The notes below the pieces were generated by a model that saw only the letters and a list, made by a program, of their open reading frames with translations, ran no database searches and was not told where the DNA came from. This document shows positions 1 to 11,899 of a stretch of 64,000 nt of DNA, piece after piece. The position numbers and the translations under genes were made by a program. Positions within the stretch are counted from its first letter, which is position 1. Every line of letters begins with the position of its first letter. This DNA comes from Arthrinium phaeospermum (lineage: Eukaryota > Ascomycota > Sordariomycetes > Amphisphaeriales > Apiosporaceae), in the NCBI GenBank assembly GCA_006503535.1, contig QYRS01000003.1, positions 372,001-436,000 of the forward strand, given 5' to 3'.

Positions 1-162
1 TTTCCATCACATACACACATACACCCATCAACCAAATCATCATACACATCAAGTTTAACTTGTTCCTTCTTCATCCATCACAAATACACATCTCGCGCAG
101 AGCGCCTTCCATCACTCAATCCACCAAGCAACCAATACCGAATCGGTACCCATATTGACGCA
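1..162 (+). promoter_or_regulatory. Upstream/5'-leader region of the Ulp1-like gene
   Basis: Short AC-rich leader (repeated CATCA, CACATACAC, ATCACAA) immediately before the start codon. CA-rich stretches of this type are common in fungal 5' untranslated regions. No core promoter element can be assigned and the upstream end lies outside the window. Confidence 0.35.
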
Positions 163-2905
163 ATGTCGCAGCATCCTCTCGCCCCTCAACGCTTCAAGCG
201 TCCTCGGAACTGGCTGGTCCCTACCGGGCTCGTCCATGATCTGAACGATCGCCAGCATTGCCGTACTTGTCAGAGGTGCAAGATTGATCGCGAGAGACGC
301 GATCAAGAAAAGGCAAAACGCGTCAAGGCAGAACTTGAAGCAGACAAGAAGCTTCATCAGCACACTGATCCCAACCATCGCGAAAAGTGCAGCACGTGTC
401 AGATCATCTACGACACTTTCGCCTGCCTGAAACTGAAGGAAGCCCATAAAAAGGGCAAGAAAGCTTCACACGAAGCCAACAGTGCATGGACAGCGCCACA
501 GGAAGTTGGATGTAAGTCCAAACCGTTCTTCCACTACGCGGCATCGCCGTTATTCCACGTACATGGTTACTAACTCTGCATTAGTGCGCACCTATCAAGC
601 TTTCCGTGCTCCCAACCCGCCATCTAGTGTGCTGTTCTTGCTACCTGGCCGAGAGTCACCCGTATCGCCTACAAGAACTCCAAGCCCTGAGCCTGTTGTC
701 GCCAGAGTCTCTCGTCCTGCGCCTCGTCGCAAATCAGGAACGAAGCAGAAGCCTTGCAACCGGCGCCCCGTGGCTGGTAACACCTCGAAACAGTCGTCGA
801 GGAAACGACCTATTTGCGATTTTGACCAAACCGGCCCCGAAGTCACACCGCCGCCTTCGGTCAGACGCCGTACTACTCCCAATATCCTTCCACTGGGCAC
901 AAGAACCGGTGAAGGATCCCAGCAAGCGAGAAAGAGGGGCCACAGTGATCTGGTCCAAGACGACGTCGAGTTCGCCCAACCCTCGATTGACATTCCCACA
1001 ATTCCTGGTCAATTCTCGCCTGGACGACCACTCTTTATTCGCGATCCAAAGGTTGCTGTCACTGCAAACCATTCCTCCCAGGGCAACGACAATACATCAC
1101 CCGCTATGAGCGTTTTCGATGCACTCTCAAACCTTGCGGGCAAGGCAATCTGGACCGCTGCTTCGACCATTGGTCGTCAGATCGGCTACACTCCCACAAA
1201 CAATGCCGGTCAGCAGGTCGTTTCCGATGAAACACGTCAGTCTCCTAAGCGGCGACGAACCGACGATACTCCCGCGCCTGCCCTTCTTGATGCACAAATC
1301 GGAGTGAATTCAGACGAAGACATGGGATTGTCTTCCCCGATGAACAATGGTATGGCAAACAATGGCGACAGGCCATTCACGCACTCCTATTCATCCATCG
1401 GTGCCCGAACTCATCTATCCTCGTCCGCTTCCAACGCCGCCCGAAGAGCCCTCTTCCGCTACCCTCCTCGCGCTATCCTGGACCCACGGAGACGCATTCC
1501 TCAACCCCGAACCATGGACCATTCGGAACTTTCTACCGACGATTCCTTGGAGCCCACACGAGACCAAGCCATGCCAGGCAGCTGGGTTTCGGAACCGGAC
1601 GAGCAGAGTTCGACCCAGTCTTCGGATCCATCTACAACAGCGACCTCCCCCAGCACGCAGGAGAAGCACTCCGGCTCTTACAACAAGAGCTCCGCGAAGC
1701 CGGATCCTTACCTATTAAGCACCAGATCGCCTCCGAGATCCGATGCATTCTACACGCGACCCAGAACGCAAGCGAGAGGCGCTTGGGCCAGGAGTCCCCA
1801 GTCCAACCAATCTTCAACCGAAGTCTCTGATTCGACTTCAAGTCCGCCATCAACTAGTTCCGAGCAGCCTGAAGAAACTTCTGCTCAGAATGAAGAGACC
1901 AGCACAACCGACAGATCTGATCCAGAACCAAAGTTCAAGACACGCGCCGACTTCTTCGAACACGATGAGAATTTGCTGGTTCCCGGATTGGAGAAACTGG
2001 GATTGAACGAGTTGAAGAACCAGGAACTTATAGCGCAGAGAGAAGAGCGCCAGCGTCTAGAAAGAGAGAGGCGCATTGCGGCGGAGAAAGCAAAGGAAGA
2101 GGCACGACTTCGTGCGGAGGCAGAGAAATGGAATGCACAACTCAGACACCTTGGGCTGCGCAAACCCAAACGGAAGTGGATCACAGATCTAAGTGAAGAA
2201 TGGGAGCAGAAAGTGGACGACTCGATGACGAGATCCAATGTAACCTGCGCCCCTCCCGAGGCGGTGACGATGACTCCTAGGGACTTCACCAGGATGATAC
2301 CGGATGGCCAATGGCTGAACGACAGCTGCGTCCAGGCCGCCTTGACCGAATTAGCAACAGCCGTCAACAAGTCTGCCGGTCGGGTGTTGAAACAACACAC
2401 ACCAAAGTGTGTCGCTTTGGGCACTTTCTTCTGGACGACTCTCCGTGATAAGGGACCAGAGAACAAGGAAAGGATGATGAAGCGCACTTGGGGCATGACG
2501 CCTCTGAACTTCCTCGACATTGACACGATCATCATGCCCATCAACGAGAGCAGCCATTGGACCTTCATCTTGATCCGCCCAAAGCGCCGCGAGGTCGCTT
2601 ATATCGATTCATTTGGCGGAAACGGAAACCAGAAGGTCGTGAAGGCGCTGGGGTTCATCGAGGTGTTTCTGGGGCCAGCCAGATGGGAACCTAAGGAGTG
2701 GCGAGTTCTCAAGGACCTACATGTGCCAAGCCAGCACAACAGCTGGGACTGCGGCATGTTTGTCATTACCAACTCGATATACATCGCACTTGGCCTCGAC
2801 CCCAACACGTACAGCGAGGCGGAGTTACCTTTGCAGCGAAGGAGAATTGCTGCAGTGCTTCTGAATGGAGGATTCAAGGGCGACTTTAATTTGGAGGATC
2901 TATGA
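163..2905 (+). CDS. Ulp1-like SUMO/ubiquitin-like protease
   Basis: Two exons, 163-511 and 585-2905, give 889 residues. The 73-base intron has a GTAAGT donor, a perfect TACTAAC branch site and a TTAG acceptor. The C-terminal ~210 residues are a C48 (Ulp1/SENP) cysteine-protease domain: the WLND substrate-groove motif, then His in SHWTF, Asp in YIDSF, Gln in PSQHNSWDCGMF and the catalytic Cys in DCGMF. The family removes SUMO or related modifiers from lysines. The N-terminus has a small cysteine cluster (CRTCQRC and CSTC, residues ~28-85) that could bind zinc. The middle is a long Ser/Thr/Pro-rich, presumably disordered region, followed by a basic/acidic helix (residues ~590-650, RAEAEK type). 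The catalytic residues are all present, so activity is expected. Whether the substrate is SUMO or NEDD8 cannot be told. The start is the first in-frame ATG and the only one before the cysteine cluster. Confidence 0.9.
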
Positions 2906-3874
2906 GCAGGGGGCATGGAAGCGAGTCGCCTTTTTTGATACAGGCGTTTTTGCATTGGCTTGCGCATTTGCAGCTGGGCGTATAGGCGGCATTTCCCTGG
3001 ATACCTTGGAGGTTTTGGTGATACTCCGAGCATTGGTGGAACATATATATGGAGTTTGGCGTTTTGCTTTCAGGGAACAAACAAGAGAAGAACACTCAGC
3101 ATATCATAGAGAGAGTACTTGTGTGTCGTTGGCCATTGTCGACTACGAAAGGGCATCATGAACAATCATTGCAAGCATTTGGGAATGGGACTGTGAACTG
3201 TACCAGCAGCAGGTATGTATAGAATTGAAGCAGTCAATTAATCGTCTTTCAAATCAAATTTTTCAAATATGCGACAATTGTGCAACATTTCATGGCTGTT
3301 AGGTTAGACCTACGGGCACGTCTCATGTATTGCCAAAATGAGAAAATTATAACGACAACAAGCCCCAAGAACATGAACCAGATCACGAGAAAAGCAGAAA
3401 GGCGTGGCCAACTGAATGATACATGTCAAAAGGGTATCTTCAATTCAGAGTACCTGCTGCGAGCTTACGGCGGCGGCGGAGTGCCGCGCCGCCGACGGAT
3501 GATGCAAAACAACGTAGCTAAAGCTAGGTATATACATATGTGTGAGGCCATGTGAAAAAAGAAGAAAAAAATCAAGGAACCAGATCCTTATTCAGAAAGG
3601 TCCATTCCATCTTCTTATCATCTGCGATTCTTCTTGTGAACAAAACGATAACCGATCCCGTTTCCAGTTGTAAACGAACGCCGACCAATGCAAAAATTCT
3701 TGTTGTTCTTATTCTTTCATTCATCTATTCCTCCTCCTGATTGATGCAAAAAAGGGGGGTCGCATCCTAGAAAAAGCCATATACAGGCGGCCATTCATCA
3801 TCGTCCTCGTCTGAACTCTTTCCACCCGTCCGCGTATGAATATGGCATGTGCATTGACTCTTGAACCTGTCCCG
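2906..3874. other. Convergent 3' spacer between the protease and the carrier genes
   Basis: About 970 bases between two stop codons facing each other. It is AT-richer than the flanking exons, with A-runs and T-runs suited to 3' ends on both strands (for example around 3255-3275 and 3550-3575). ORFs here are short and show no family resemblance. I see no gene. Confidence 0.6.
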
Positions 3875-6305
3875 CTAGTGCAGGTTCATGATGATCTTGG
3901 CCTTCTCGTAGACGATCCAGGTGATACTAAGCGCCGGACCGACCTTCATGAGGTTGGGCGTGAGGCCCTTGTAGAGGCCGCGGAGGCCCTCGTGCTGCCA
4001 CGTCTTGCGCGCCACGTCGACGATGCCCGTGTAGCGCGCGGGGTGCATTGTGGTACCCTGGGTCTGCAGCCGGGTGCGGAGGACGTTGAGCGGATAGACC
4101 GCGGTGGCGCCAAACGCGCCCGAGAAGCCGCCCATGAAGCCCGTCATCAACGCGCCCGGGTGGAAGTCCTCCTCGTGGACGCCGTCGCGCTTGGCGCCGT
4201 ACCGGACATATCTCTCCTTCAGGAATTCGAACGTGAACATATCAAGCGCCGAATAGGGGAACATGCCGACGAGGCCCATGGTCACGCCACGGTAGGGGGC
4301 GGTCTTGCCGTCGGCCCACATCTTGCGCCAGGTCCGCGCCAGCAGAGTCCGGCCTCGCTCGCCGTCCCGAACGTATTCAGATTGGAGTCGGAACTTCAAA
4401 GTATCCAAGGGGTATACGCAGAGTCTATATGTTTGTTAGTCGCATCTCAAAGGGGAGGGGCTGATGCGATAAGACATACTGTGCGGTCATACCAGCAACA
4501 CCACCTGCGATGAACTTGCTCCAAGGGTTGATGTGAAGCGAATCCCCATGCCCCTCAAAATTAGCCAAGGCCACCTTGGCCGCTTCATAGGTACCGAACT
4601 ACAGTCTGAATTAGCAAAGTGCGCCCGACGAAGTGAGACTATCATCCAAAACTTACTCTGATGGCAGTTTCTGGCATGATCTTGATGACATTCAAGCCAT
4701 TACCTGTCATTTATTTAGTCAGCAATGAAGATAAGAGAACCAGTTCATTGACATTGATACATACCAGCCCACAGTCCTCTCAATCCGCCCTCTCTATAGA
4801 GCTCCGAAAAGGCTCTGGTGAGAGACTGGCTGAAGTTCTTGACAGCATCGAGTGGACGGCCAGTCTTTGCAGCCTCAACGGCGGCGCGAGTACTCGACTT
4901 GGTATTAATGAGCAGGTACACTTTTAAACGATCGAGTGGCGCAGTCGCGGTACGAGAAATTCCTCCTGCAGCAGCGCCTGCAATATAGTAGCCTAATCCA
5001 GGGAGGTAGTTCATCAGCCCAAATTCTTCTTCTTCACTGCCGTCCTCAATCATGTCCGGAACAAGGTCAGTGGGCTCGTCGGTGGCGGCCGTGTTTTGTG
5101 GTGTTCGGTGACCTGGGGAATGAGCCCGCGCAACAGCGCGATTGACCGTTGTAGACATGGCTGCTGAGATGTGGCCGTGATGACCTGTAGGGGTGGCCTG
5201 TTGAGAATCCATGGCTGAGTAGGCATTATATGCCGGAGCGTCATCGTAGGACAGGTCTTTCGGCGATTGGGTACTTGAGTGCGAGGCGGCGCTGGGTGGG
5301 TGAACAGACTTTGGCGCATCCGGGGGTGAGGCGAGTCTTATAATTGAACCGAAGAGAGCTTCAATAAGGAAGTTGAACTTCGTACCTAAACCTGAAAGAG
5401 TCTCATCACTAATGACTGAATCACCCTCGGAATTGAGCACCACTACGTCCGAGTAGAAGGTGAAGACGGCGCCCAGAGTTGTAGTTGATGGGTTGTTGGG
5501 CATGAAAAGCAGAAAGTCACTGTATAACAACCACATCATCAGCTGATAATCGCCAGAGGTATGGGGCAAATGCGACAAGTCGCAGCGGCCGTGAGCCCCC
5601 GTGGCGGCTGGTACACTTTAAATATTGCTCGAGTCATAATAACACCGATTCTTGAGAGAAAAAACAAGCAATCAAGACTTACCGCCACTCATCGAAGCTG
5701 ATGAAGCCGTCCTTGTTCAAGTCCACGTCCTCGAAGAAGGTGTGCAGTCTGCGCATCGGCACGGCCAGACCCGCATGTTGGAAGGCCGCCTGCAGCTCGT
5801 CTTTGTCGAGCCGGCCGTTGTTGTCACGATCTATCGACTTGAAGAGCAGGTAAAGCTGGCGCTCGGTGGCTTCCACAAAAGTCTTGAATTCTATTGCGGC
5901 CGTCACAGATGTCAGTCACCAGGGGGGCTGCAAGAGAAGGAGAGAAAGTGGGTACGGCACGCGACAGGACAGGACAGGACGGAAGCTTCACCTTCATACT
6001 GGATCTTGCCATCGCCATTGGTGTCGACAAGCTTGGTCATCTTCTTGAGCAGGTCGTCTGCATTTTTTAAAGCTGCGGAGAGGAGGAAAAAAGGTGTCAG
6101 CGACACTTGATTTGCAGCCCACGGGGAAGATGGTGCTCCTACGGTGATCGATCTTGCGCAGGCCGCGCTGCAGCCCCTTCCAGTCCAGCTCCCCCTTGTG
6201 CTGGTAGTCCAGCTTCGTCCACAATTGCTCCAAGCGGGCATCGCGCTGGTTCTGTGATTCCTCCATTGTCAATCCCATTGTTGTGATGGCATCCGAAGCC
6301 CTCAT
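3875..6305 (-). CDS. SAL1: Calcium-dependent mitochondrial carrier, SAL1 / SCaMC type (ATP-Mg/Pi)
   Basis: Seven exons on the minus strand: 6305-6143, 6072-5992, 5890-5683, 5519-4765, 4703-4657, 4598-4480 and 4424-3875. All have GT/AG borders and keep one frame of 640 residues. The N-terminal regulatory half has a degenerate EF hand, then three canonical loops: DTNGDGKIQYEE, DRDNNGRLDKDE and DLNKDGFISFDE. A ~90-residue Ser/Pro linker leads to three mitochondrial-carrier repeats with PLDRLK, PLDTLK and PLNVLR signatures. The family exchanges ATP-Mg or ADP for phosphate across the inner mitochondrial membrane when cytosolic Ca2+ rises. The start at 6305 has A at -3. In-frame ATGs at 6278 and 6266 are alternatives, and the upstream 6368 codon is GTG and was discarded. 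Intron 2 contains three tandem GACAG units. It shares a ~900-base divergent promoter region with cyclin C. Confidence 0.9.
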
Positions 6306-7206
6306 AATTGGCCTTTGGGGAGGCGCGTCATCGGTGGGCTGTCTTGTTCGGGGGCGATCGCAGGACACAGTTGTCGCGTATTGTTACGGATAAGGCATGG
6401 CGCAAAGGAAGCAGGTGTGGGTATGGGCGGGCGGTAGGTCGACTTGCTTGCTGCTTGGGGAGGGCGCGCTCTTTCATCCCTCGTGGTCAACAGAGAGGGA
6501 GTGAGTGAGCTGTCAATCGGCGTGTCGCGGGGTCGGAGATATCTGCAAAGCATACAGTTTTGTCCTCCAGAGGCAGACTGGTTGGGTTCAAGCTTCTCAA
6601 TAGAGGAGATGCTCGGCAAAGGCGTCCAAGACTGCAGGGATCCGGTGCTTGACGAGCTGACGGCTCGCCGGGAAAATCCATTGAGATTGGCGTCACTTGG
6701 GGACGCCAGCCGCTAGCAGTCACGCTAAGCGAAGCTAGATGGCGCTAGACCCTATACGGCTACCCTCGGCTCAGCTGGCAGTCGGGGCAGCCGTGCACGG
6801 TCGCACCTTCTGGCACTGTAGTCAGGGCGCTCAGTGAGACAGAAACGTCGCTGATACACCAGGAGTCTACAGTTATCCCAAAAATAGATAACGTTGCACT
6901 GCTCCCGCTCCTGAAAGATCGGGTGGTGTCATCAGGAAACCGTCACACTTTCACTGGCCAGCCTTATCTCCGTCCGTCCCTTGTCCACCTGCCCCCCTTT
7001 TGATGCCGGCCACCAGCTCCCCTCAATTCAGCCTCGTCCTACATTCAAGCTTGTCAAGGCAATTGGGGTAGAAACAAAAACAGCTGTCGCCTCGGAGGAC
7101 AGCATGACGCTCCTTTGGTTGTTCTCTGAACACCCTCACTCGAGCAGCTGAGCTGCTTGGGGTTTCTGTATTGTCGCTAAATTAAGCCCCTTTCTCCTCG
7201 CCCATC
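6306..7206. promoter_or_regulatory. Divergent promoter region, carrier gene (-) / cyclin C (+)
   Basis: About 900 bases between two start codons pointing apart. Pyrimidine-rich stretches (CCCCTTTCTCCTCGCCC) sit just before the cyclin C ATG at 7207, as often seen near fungal transcription starts. No TATA box or known operator is assigned with confidence. Confidence 0.5.
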
Positions 7207-8265
7207 ATGGCTGCCAGTTTCTGGGACTCGACCCAGCGTCGCTTCTGGATGTTCTCCAAGGAGGAGCTGGCCCAGATGCGCGAGAAGCTATGCGACGAGG
7301 ACCAGAAGCTGGTGCAGTTGTATCCTCTCCCCGATTGGAAATATCTCTACATATACTTCAATCAACGTAAGCGCCCTCCTTCTCGCCCTGGGTATACTTC
7401 TCAGCTCTAGATATATCTCTCCAGTGCCAGGGGCCACCTCGAAACTAACAGGCTACCAGAAATCGTTCGCTTGGGCAAGCGGCTCGGTGTCCGACAACAA
7501 ATCATCGCCACCGCCCAGCTCTACATCAAACGCTTCTACTGCAAGGTCGAAATCCGGCGGACGAACCCCTATCTCGTAATCACGACGGCGCTATACTTGG
7601 CCTGTAAGATGGAGGAGGCCCCGCAGCACATTAGGCTTGTCGCTTCGGAGGCGCGCTCCCTCTGGCCAGATTTCCTCAGTCTTGATACGTCCCGATTGGG
7701 CGAGTGCGAGTTCTTCCTCATCTCCGAGATGAACTCGCAGCTCATCATCCACCAGCCCTACCGCACCCTCGCGACCCTGCAGTCCGACTTCTACCTCACC
7801 CAGGACGAGATCAACCTCTCCTGGTCCATCATCAACGACCACTACGTCACCGACCTGCCGCTCCTCTACCCCCCGCACATCGTCGCGCTGACCGCCATCC
7901 TCCTCTCGCTCGTCCTGCGCCCCAACTCGATGACGGGCGCCTCGGCCGCGAACAACATCGCAGCCGCCGGCGCGGCATTGGCCCAGGCCCAGGCCGGGCG
8001 AGGCGGCATGGGCGGCAGCAGCAGCGGACAGACCACGCCGGGCGCCCCCGGCGCTACGGACAAAGACAAGCAGCAGGAGGCCCGGTTCGGCAAGGTCCAG
8101 CGATTCGCGGCCTTCGTGGCCGAGAGCCAGGTCGACATCGAGGCCATGGTCGACTGCACGCAGGAAATGATTTCCTTCTACGAGGTCCACGAGCAGTACA
8201 ACGACAAAGCTACGAGAGACCAGATCAATCGTTTCATCAAAGCTAGAGGCTTAGACAAGGCCTAG
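7207..8265 (+). CDS. SSN8: Cyclin C, RNA polymerase II Mediator kinase-module cyclin
   Basis: Two exons, 7207-7366 and 7460-8265, give 321 residues. The intron has a GTAAGC donor, an ACTAACA branch site and a CAG acceptor. The N-terminus (MAASFWDSTQRRFW) and the cyclin boxes are typical of Ssn8/Srb11/Ume3. Box 1 runs from about IVRLGKRLGVRQQ through ALYLACKMEEAPQHIR, and a second box covers ~150-215 (TDLPLLYPPHIVALTAI). The partner is the Cdk8/Ssn3 kinase, and with Med12 and Med13 they form the Mediator kinase module that tunes transcription by RNA polymerase II in the nucleus. A Gly/Ala/Ser-rich insertion (~residues 235-270) interrupts the second fold, a feature I associate with filamentous-fungal orthologues. 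The reading frame is clean. Length is close to yeast Ssn8 (about 320). Confidence 0.93.
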
Positions 8266-8803
8266 ATGGCCAGCTGCAGCATTCAGCGGCCCTTCAAACC
8301 ATGTTGGTCATGATGCGCGCGTATATTGCATTGCAGTAGAGTCGGAACAGAAAGCGCCCCCTGCCTACATTTCATTAAGGGTGGTATACTGAGATTAAGC
8401 TTAGCCAACTAAGATAGCTACACATTCCTTACGGAAGAATTCAAATTAGTGGTTATGTGGTACAGACATTGCAGAGTGCGTGCATGGTAACAAATTCAGT
8501 ATTCTTCGCAATATTGCTTCTACACGAATTTGGGTGTCCATGCTCGCTCGTCACGCCCAGCGTAAGAACCGTTTCCGAAACAAAACAAATTAAGCTTAAA
8601 TGAAGCTCAAGCTCCAGTCTGTTCTTGGCTCTTCTCAAACTTCTTCCCTGTCTATATTCCCCTTCGTATTGACGGACAACGCGCGCTATACACAGAACCT
8701 GGCCATTTTTCTTTGAGGCGCCAATCGTCAACCACCTGCGTCATGGCTGCTCTTCATAAGCTGTCATAACAGCAGGTCAGTCATAAGCAATTACATAAGC
8801 ACT
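8266..8803. other. Spacer between cyclin C and tRNA-Met
   Basis: About 540 bases holding the cyclin C 3' end and the tRNA upstream flank. ORFs are short and unconvincing. I see nothing else. Confidence 0.5.
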
Positions 8804-8907
8804 GTCTTGGTGGCTCAGTTGGTTAGAGCGTTGGTCTCATATGTTACATATGACTGAATTAAAACTTCAGATATCCAAAGGTCGAGAGTTCGAGTCTCCC
8901 CAGGACA
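8804..8907 (+). tRNA. tRNA-Met (CAU), elongator type, with a 31-base intron
   Basis: Acceptor 5' strand GTCTTGG pairs with the 3' CCAGGAC, and A is the discriminator. The D arm is GCTCAGTTGGTTAGAGC. The anticodon loop starts CTCATA, giving CAU. The ~31 bases that follow (about 8846-8876) separate the anticodon from the 3' half of the stem (ATCCAA), the standard position for a nuclear tRNA intron, one base 3' of the anticodon. With the intron removed, the arm matches the T31/T39 mismatch arrangement known from yeast elongator tRNA-Met. The T arm (GAGAG TTCGAGT CTCCC) is one base shorter than expected and carries an A/C mismatch, so a missing base there is possible. Four T residues lie about 4 bases downstream (ATCTTTTGC), suitable for Pol III termination. 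Confidence 0.85.
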
Positions 8908-11047
8908 TATCTTTTGCTGTTTTTGCCCATGATGGCTATCTCGTGTTAGTGTCATGCGATTTCTTTTTTCCTGCTTTTTGTGTAGTGTTATGGTGAATAG
9001 ACTGTGTTCCTAGGTTGCAGTACTACTTGCGATCGATGTAGTGGGAACAAGTGCACCACCATTTGTCCAAACACTGAGTTACAACCAACCAACTACATTG
9101 CAACTCACTTGTCCACCTGAAAGTGTCGCAAAAGTCTATCTACTATAGGAGGTACTGTCCCTGTCAGTTCGTTCCAGCCCTACTCCAAATCAAATAAACT
9201 GGGCCTAGCTCGATCGATCTTTTGGTTCATGCGAAACCTTTGTTCGTGGACGTCGTGCGTGGCAATCGACAGCGAGGTGAGAGTCTGCGAGGAAGTGGCC
9301 CACAGACTCATCCGGAGCGGTTACGTGGAAGCATAAGCAGTTAGTTGCCTCGCAAGGCAGGCATATGGACCGGCCATGGAATCCACGATTGAATGAAATC
9401 CGGCAGGCTGATCGACGTAATACTCGGCATGTGAGTATGCCTGCCTGAGGGCATTCTCTCTCGGACAATCCCCGGGTGATGTAATTCGCCGAGGAATTTC
9501 AACATTCAGCACTGCCTCTGAAAGGTGTTGCATCTGGGAGGTTGACACCATCAGACTTCACAGGGAGCACGGTGGCCATGACCTCACATTTTACGACAAC
9601 GCGAGGGAACAAGCTAACATGTGTTGTAACGACATAGCCTGCAGAGGCGGTCCTTTTTTTCTATCGATTGGTCTATAGCAATGAACAAGTACCGCCCTTA
9701 ACAGTCCCGGTGGAAGTAATCGTATTGTGCTGTGTGCCTTCATAATCTAAACCCGTTTCTGATACCCCGTGAGCCGACGTCCGCTCCGTCCCTTGCGCCC
9801 CGTCATTACCAACCTGACCCGCTCTCCCAAACCATAAATCATATAATTCGCCGTGTGAAGAATGAGGATTGCTCATCATTGGCACGGACAAGGGTATCTA
9901 TCTACAATCGTATCGCCGCGCCATATACTCCATCCAGTACATAAAGTCCTAAATACACTCGACATATGAAATATAGTTTACAACACCAGAACCAAAAGAG
10001 AATACACAATGATAGAGGCAGAGAACCAACGTAGAAGAGCCCGGCCCCCGAACAAAGGAAACTTTTGGGGGGCTAGGGAATATCAAATAGAATTGCCGAA
10101 GAAGCACCATGGGTGATCGGCCGGTTGGCCAATGAAAAAATGGGAAATAGAAGGAAAGCCAGTACACAACGTCGATGGCATTGCACTCATGCTGCATGTA
10201 TGCAGGTAGCCTGAAGGCAGGCTGTCAAAGCAACGGTACAGCCTCAACCTGGAAGTAGATCTTTTCGACGGCCTCATGATGCGCGGCGGTGTGGGGTTGA
10301 GTAGTGTTGATGTGCATGCGGTTCGCACCGCCACGAGATATGCAGGTCATCCCGTAAAGCACAGCAAGAATGCCAGGACGAGACAAGTATGCCTTGCCCA
10401 AATCGGGGTGGGGGAGGCAAGCAAGCATTGGCCCGAGTAAGACACGTTGACATGCATCATGCCAGATACTGTCGAACCGATGAGGCAGCATGGACCTTGT
10501 ACAAGACTCCAACACCAAGGAAGAGTGTCGGTGAAGGCGGGGGGTACGAAGCCACCCATTGTAACGGTAGAGTGGCGGATCGAGGCTTTTGGGGTACTCC
10601 ATCATTGGTGGTACAGCAGGAGGTAGAAACAATACATGATGAGAGGTGCATACAAGGAAATGCGGTCAAGAGGGAAAACGGTTCCGGGCAGTTGTCCCGG
10701 AGAGATGTTTGCAAAAGTCCAATCCATTCAATTGCCGAGTTTGGTGGAAATCAAGGACGGCAGATTGCCGGCCAACAGCGATGGCACGGTCGCTGCGACG
10801 GGCCGGGACGCGGGTAGTAAGGTTAAGTGACGGATGGGAACCTGGTCTTTGGGGTGTTAATCGTGGCGGTGGATATGGCGCTGTCAACGACGGCTGCTTG
10901 CATCTCGAGTGAGAAAAACGCGGGGCTGCCAGGGGGGCTCCTCGTTCTCGCCCTCCAGGGATAGCCATGGGCAGCACACATGCATGCGGTCTTGTTTCCA
11001 CCGGCCATACGCCCTTCAACAACGTAGTGTATAGCAGAATAATGCGT
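8908..11047. other. Intergenic, no gene seen
   Basis: About 2.1 kb. Several ORFs of 60-140 codons exist on both strands but overlap one another, have no coding-like composition and no recognisable motif. The last part is the 3' side of the coiled-coil gene that follows. Confidence 0.5.
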
Positions 11048-11899
11048 CTAGTGTCGACTTCTATGCTCAGAACGCCATTCTGGGGCTGGTGGTTGTGGCA
11101 GGGGATGGGCCACGTAGTTGCCAGTAGGCTCTTGGTAGCTGCTGACCGATGACCCGGAGACCATGACGCTTCTGGGAGTGTAGGAAGGGGCCATAGTTGT
11201 ATAGTTAGGGTAGTGAGCAGAGTGCGACACGGGGGGCCGTGACCTGTCCCCGGCAGGTGGTTCCTCAATGTATGGCTTGCGGGATCCAGTGGCGGAACTG
11301 ACACTGCGACGTCGGTTTTTGGAGGATTTGTGTTCGTCTTTGGGCCTGATACGCTCTTTCAACTGGTCCAAATCTGGACTCTGCTGCTTGCTCTCCCGCT
11401 TGCTCCTAGACCTGATGGGTATGCCGTCGGTGAGGCCACCACTCATAGTGTAGTCAGACTCGGATGTTACATTGGCCCCCCGACGTTTGAGATTGTAATT
11501 GTCCGTCGTCAACTTGTCAACTTCGGCCGAGAGCTGTTCGTTGCTGACTTTCAAAGCGTTGACGTGGGCTTGGAGAGCATGCTTCTCGTCGCATAGTGTT
11601 TGCCAGTCCTTCTGGTAGGTCTTGCGCTCACTGACAAGCTTTCTGTTGTCCGCCAACAACTCGGCGGCCTTTTGTTGGGCTTGGGCAAGCTCTTCGTCCT
11701 TGGCTCGGAGGGCTTCTGAGAGTGCACGAGGGCTTCGGCGCTGGTGCTCAATGTCTTCTGCTGTGAATCTTCGATCAGGTCTCCCGCCCGCACTAGCCTG
11801 TTCACTTGACAACGAACCAACTCCCGAGTCGTGATCATGACGACCTTTGTGTCCCGGCCTAGAGCCGTCGCTGTACTTCACGCTCTTGTTGGGCATCAT
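11048..11899 (-). CDS. Coiled-coil protein of unknown function
   Basis: Single open frame of 283 residues starting MMPNKSVKYSDG. The N-terminus is Ser/Gly/Asp-rich. A continuous heptad-like helix (about residues 55-140: ALSEALRAKDEELAQAQQKA and onward) ends at NYNLKRR. The C-terminal half is basic and Ser/Pro/Tyr-rich (SKNRRRSVSS) and looks disordered. I do not recognise the family. It resembles short fungus-specific coiled-coil proteins and has no signal peptide or membrane segment. It lies alone, with more than 2 kb free downstream and 5 kb upstream. The second coiled-coil gene at 16983-17656 is on the same strand and has a similar plan, so the two may be distantly related. A 5' exon cannot be excluded. 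Confidence 0.65.
   Translation of the reverse strand: MMPNKSVKYSDGSRPGHKGRHDHDSGVGSLSSEQASAGGRPDRRFTAEDIEHQRRSPRALSEALRAKDEELAQAQQKAAELLADNRKLVSERKTYQKDWQTLCDEKHALQAHVNALKVSNEQLSAEVDKLTTDNYNLKRRGANVTSESDYTMSGGLTDGIPIRSRSKRESKQQSPDLDQLKERIRPKDEHKSSKNRRRSVSSATGSRKPYIEEPPAGDRSRPPVSHSAHYPNYTTMAPSYTPRSVMVSGSSVSSYQEPTGNYVAHPLPQPPAPEWRSEHRSRH

Noticed and set aside
6306..6368. Upstream extension of the SAL1-like carrier to 6368
   Set aside because: The first codon there is GTG, not a normal eukaryotic start; the ATG at 6305 has a good context.
10389..10817. 142-codon plus-strand ORF and its neighbours at 10.2-10.9 kb
   Set aside because: A set of overlapping chance ORFs on both strands with no motif; lies in the 3' flank of the coiled-coil gene.
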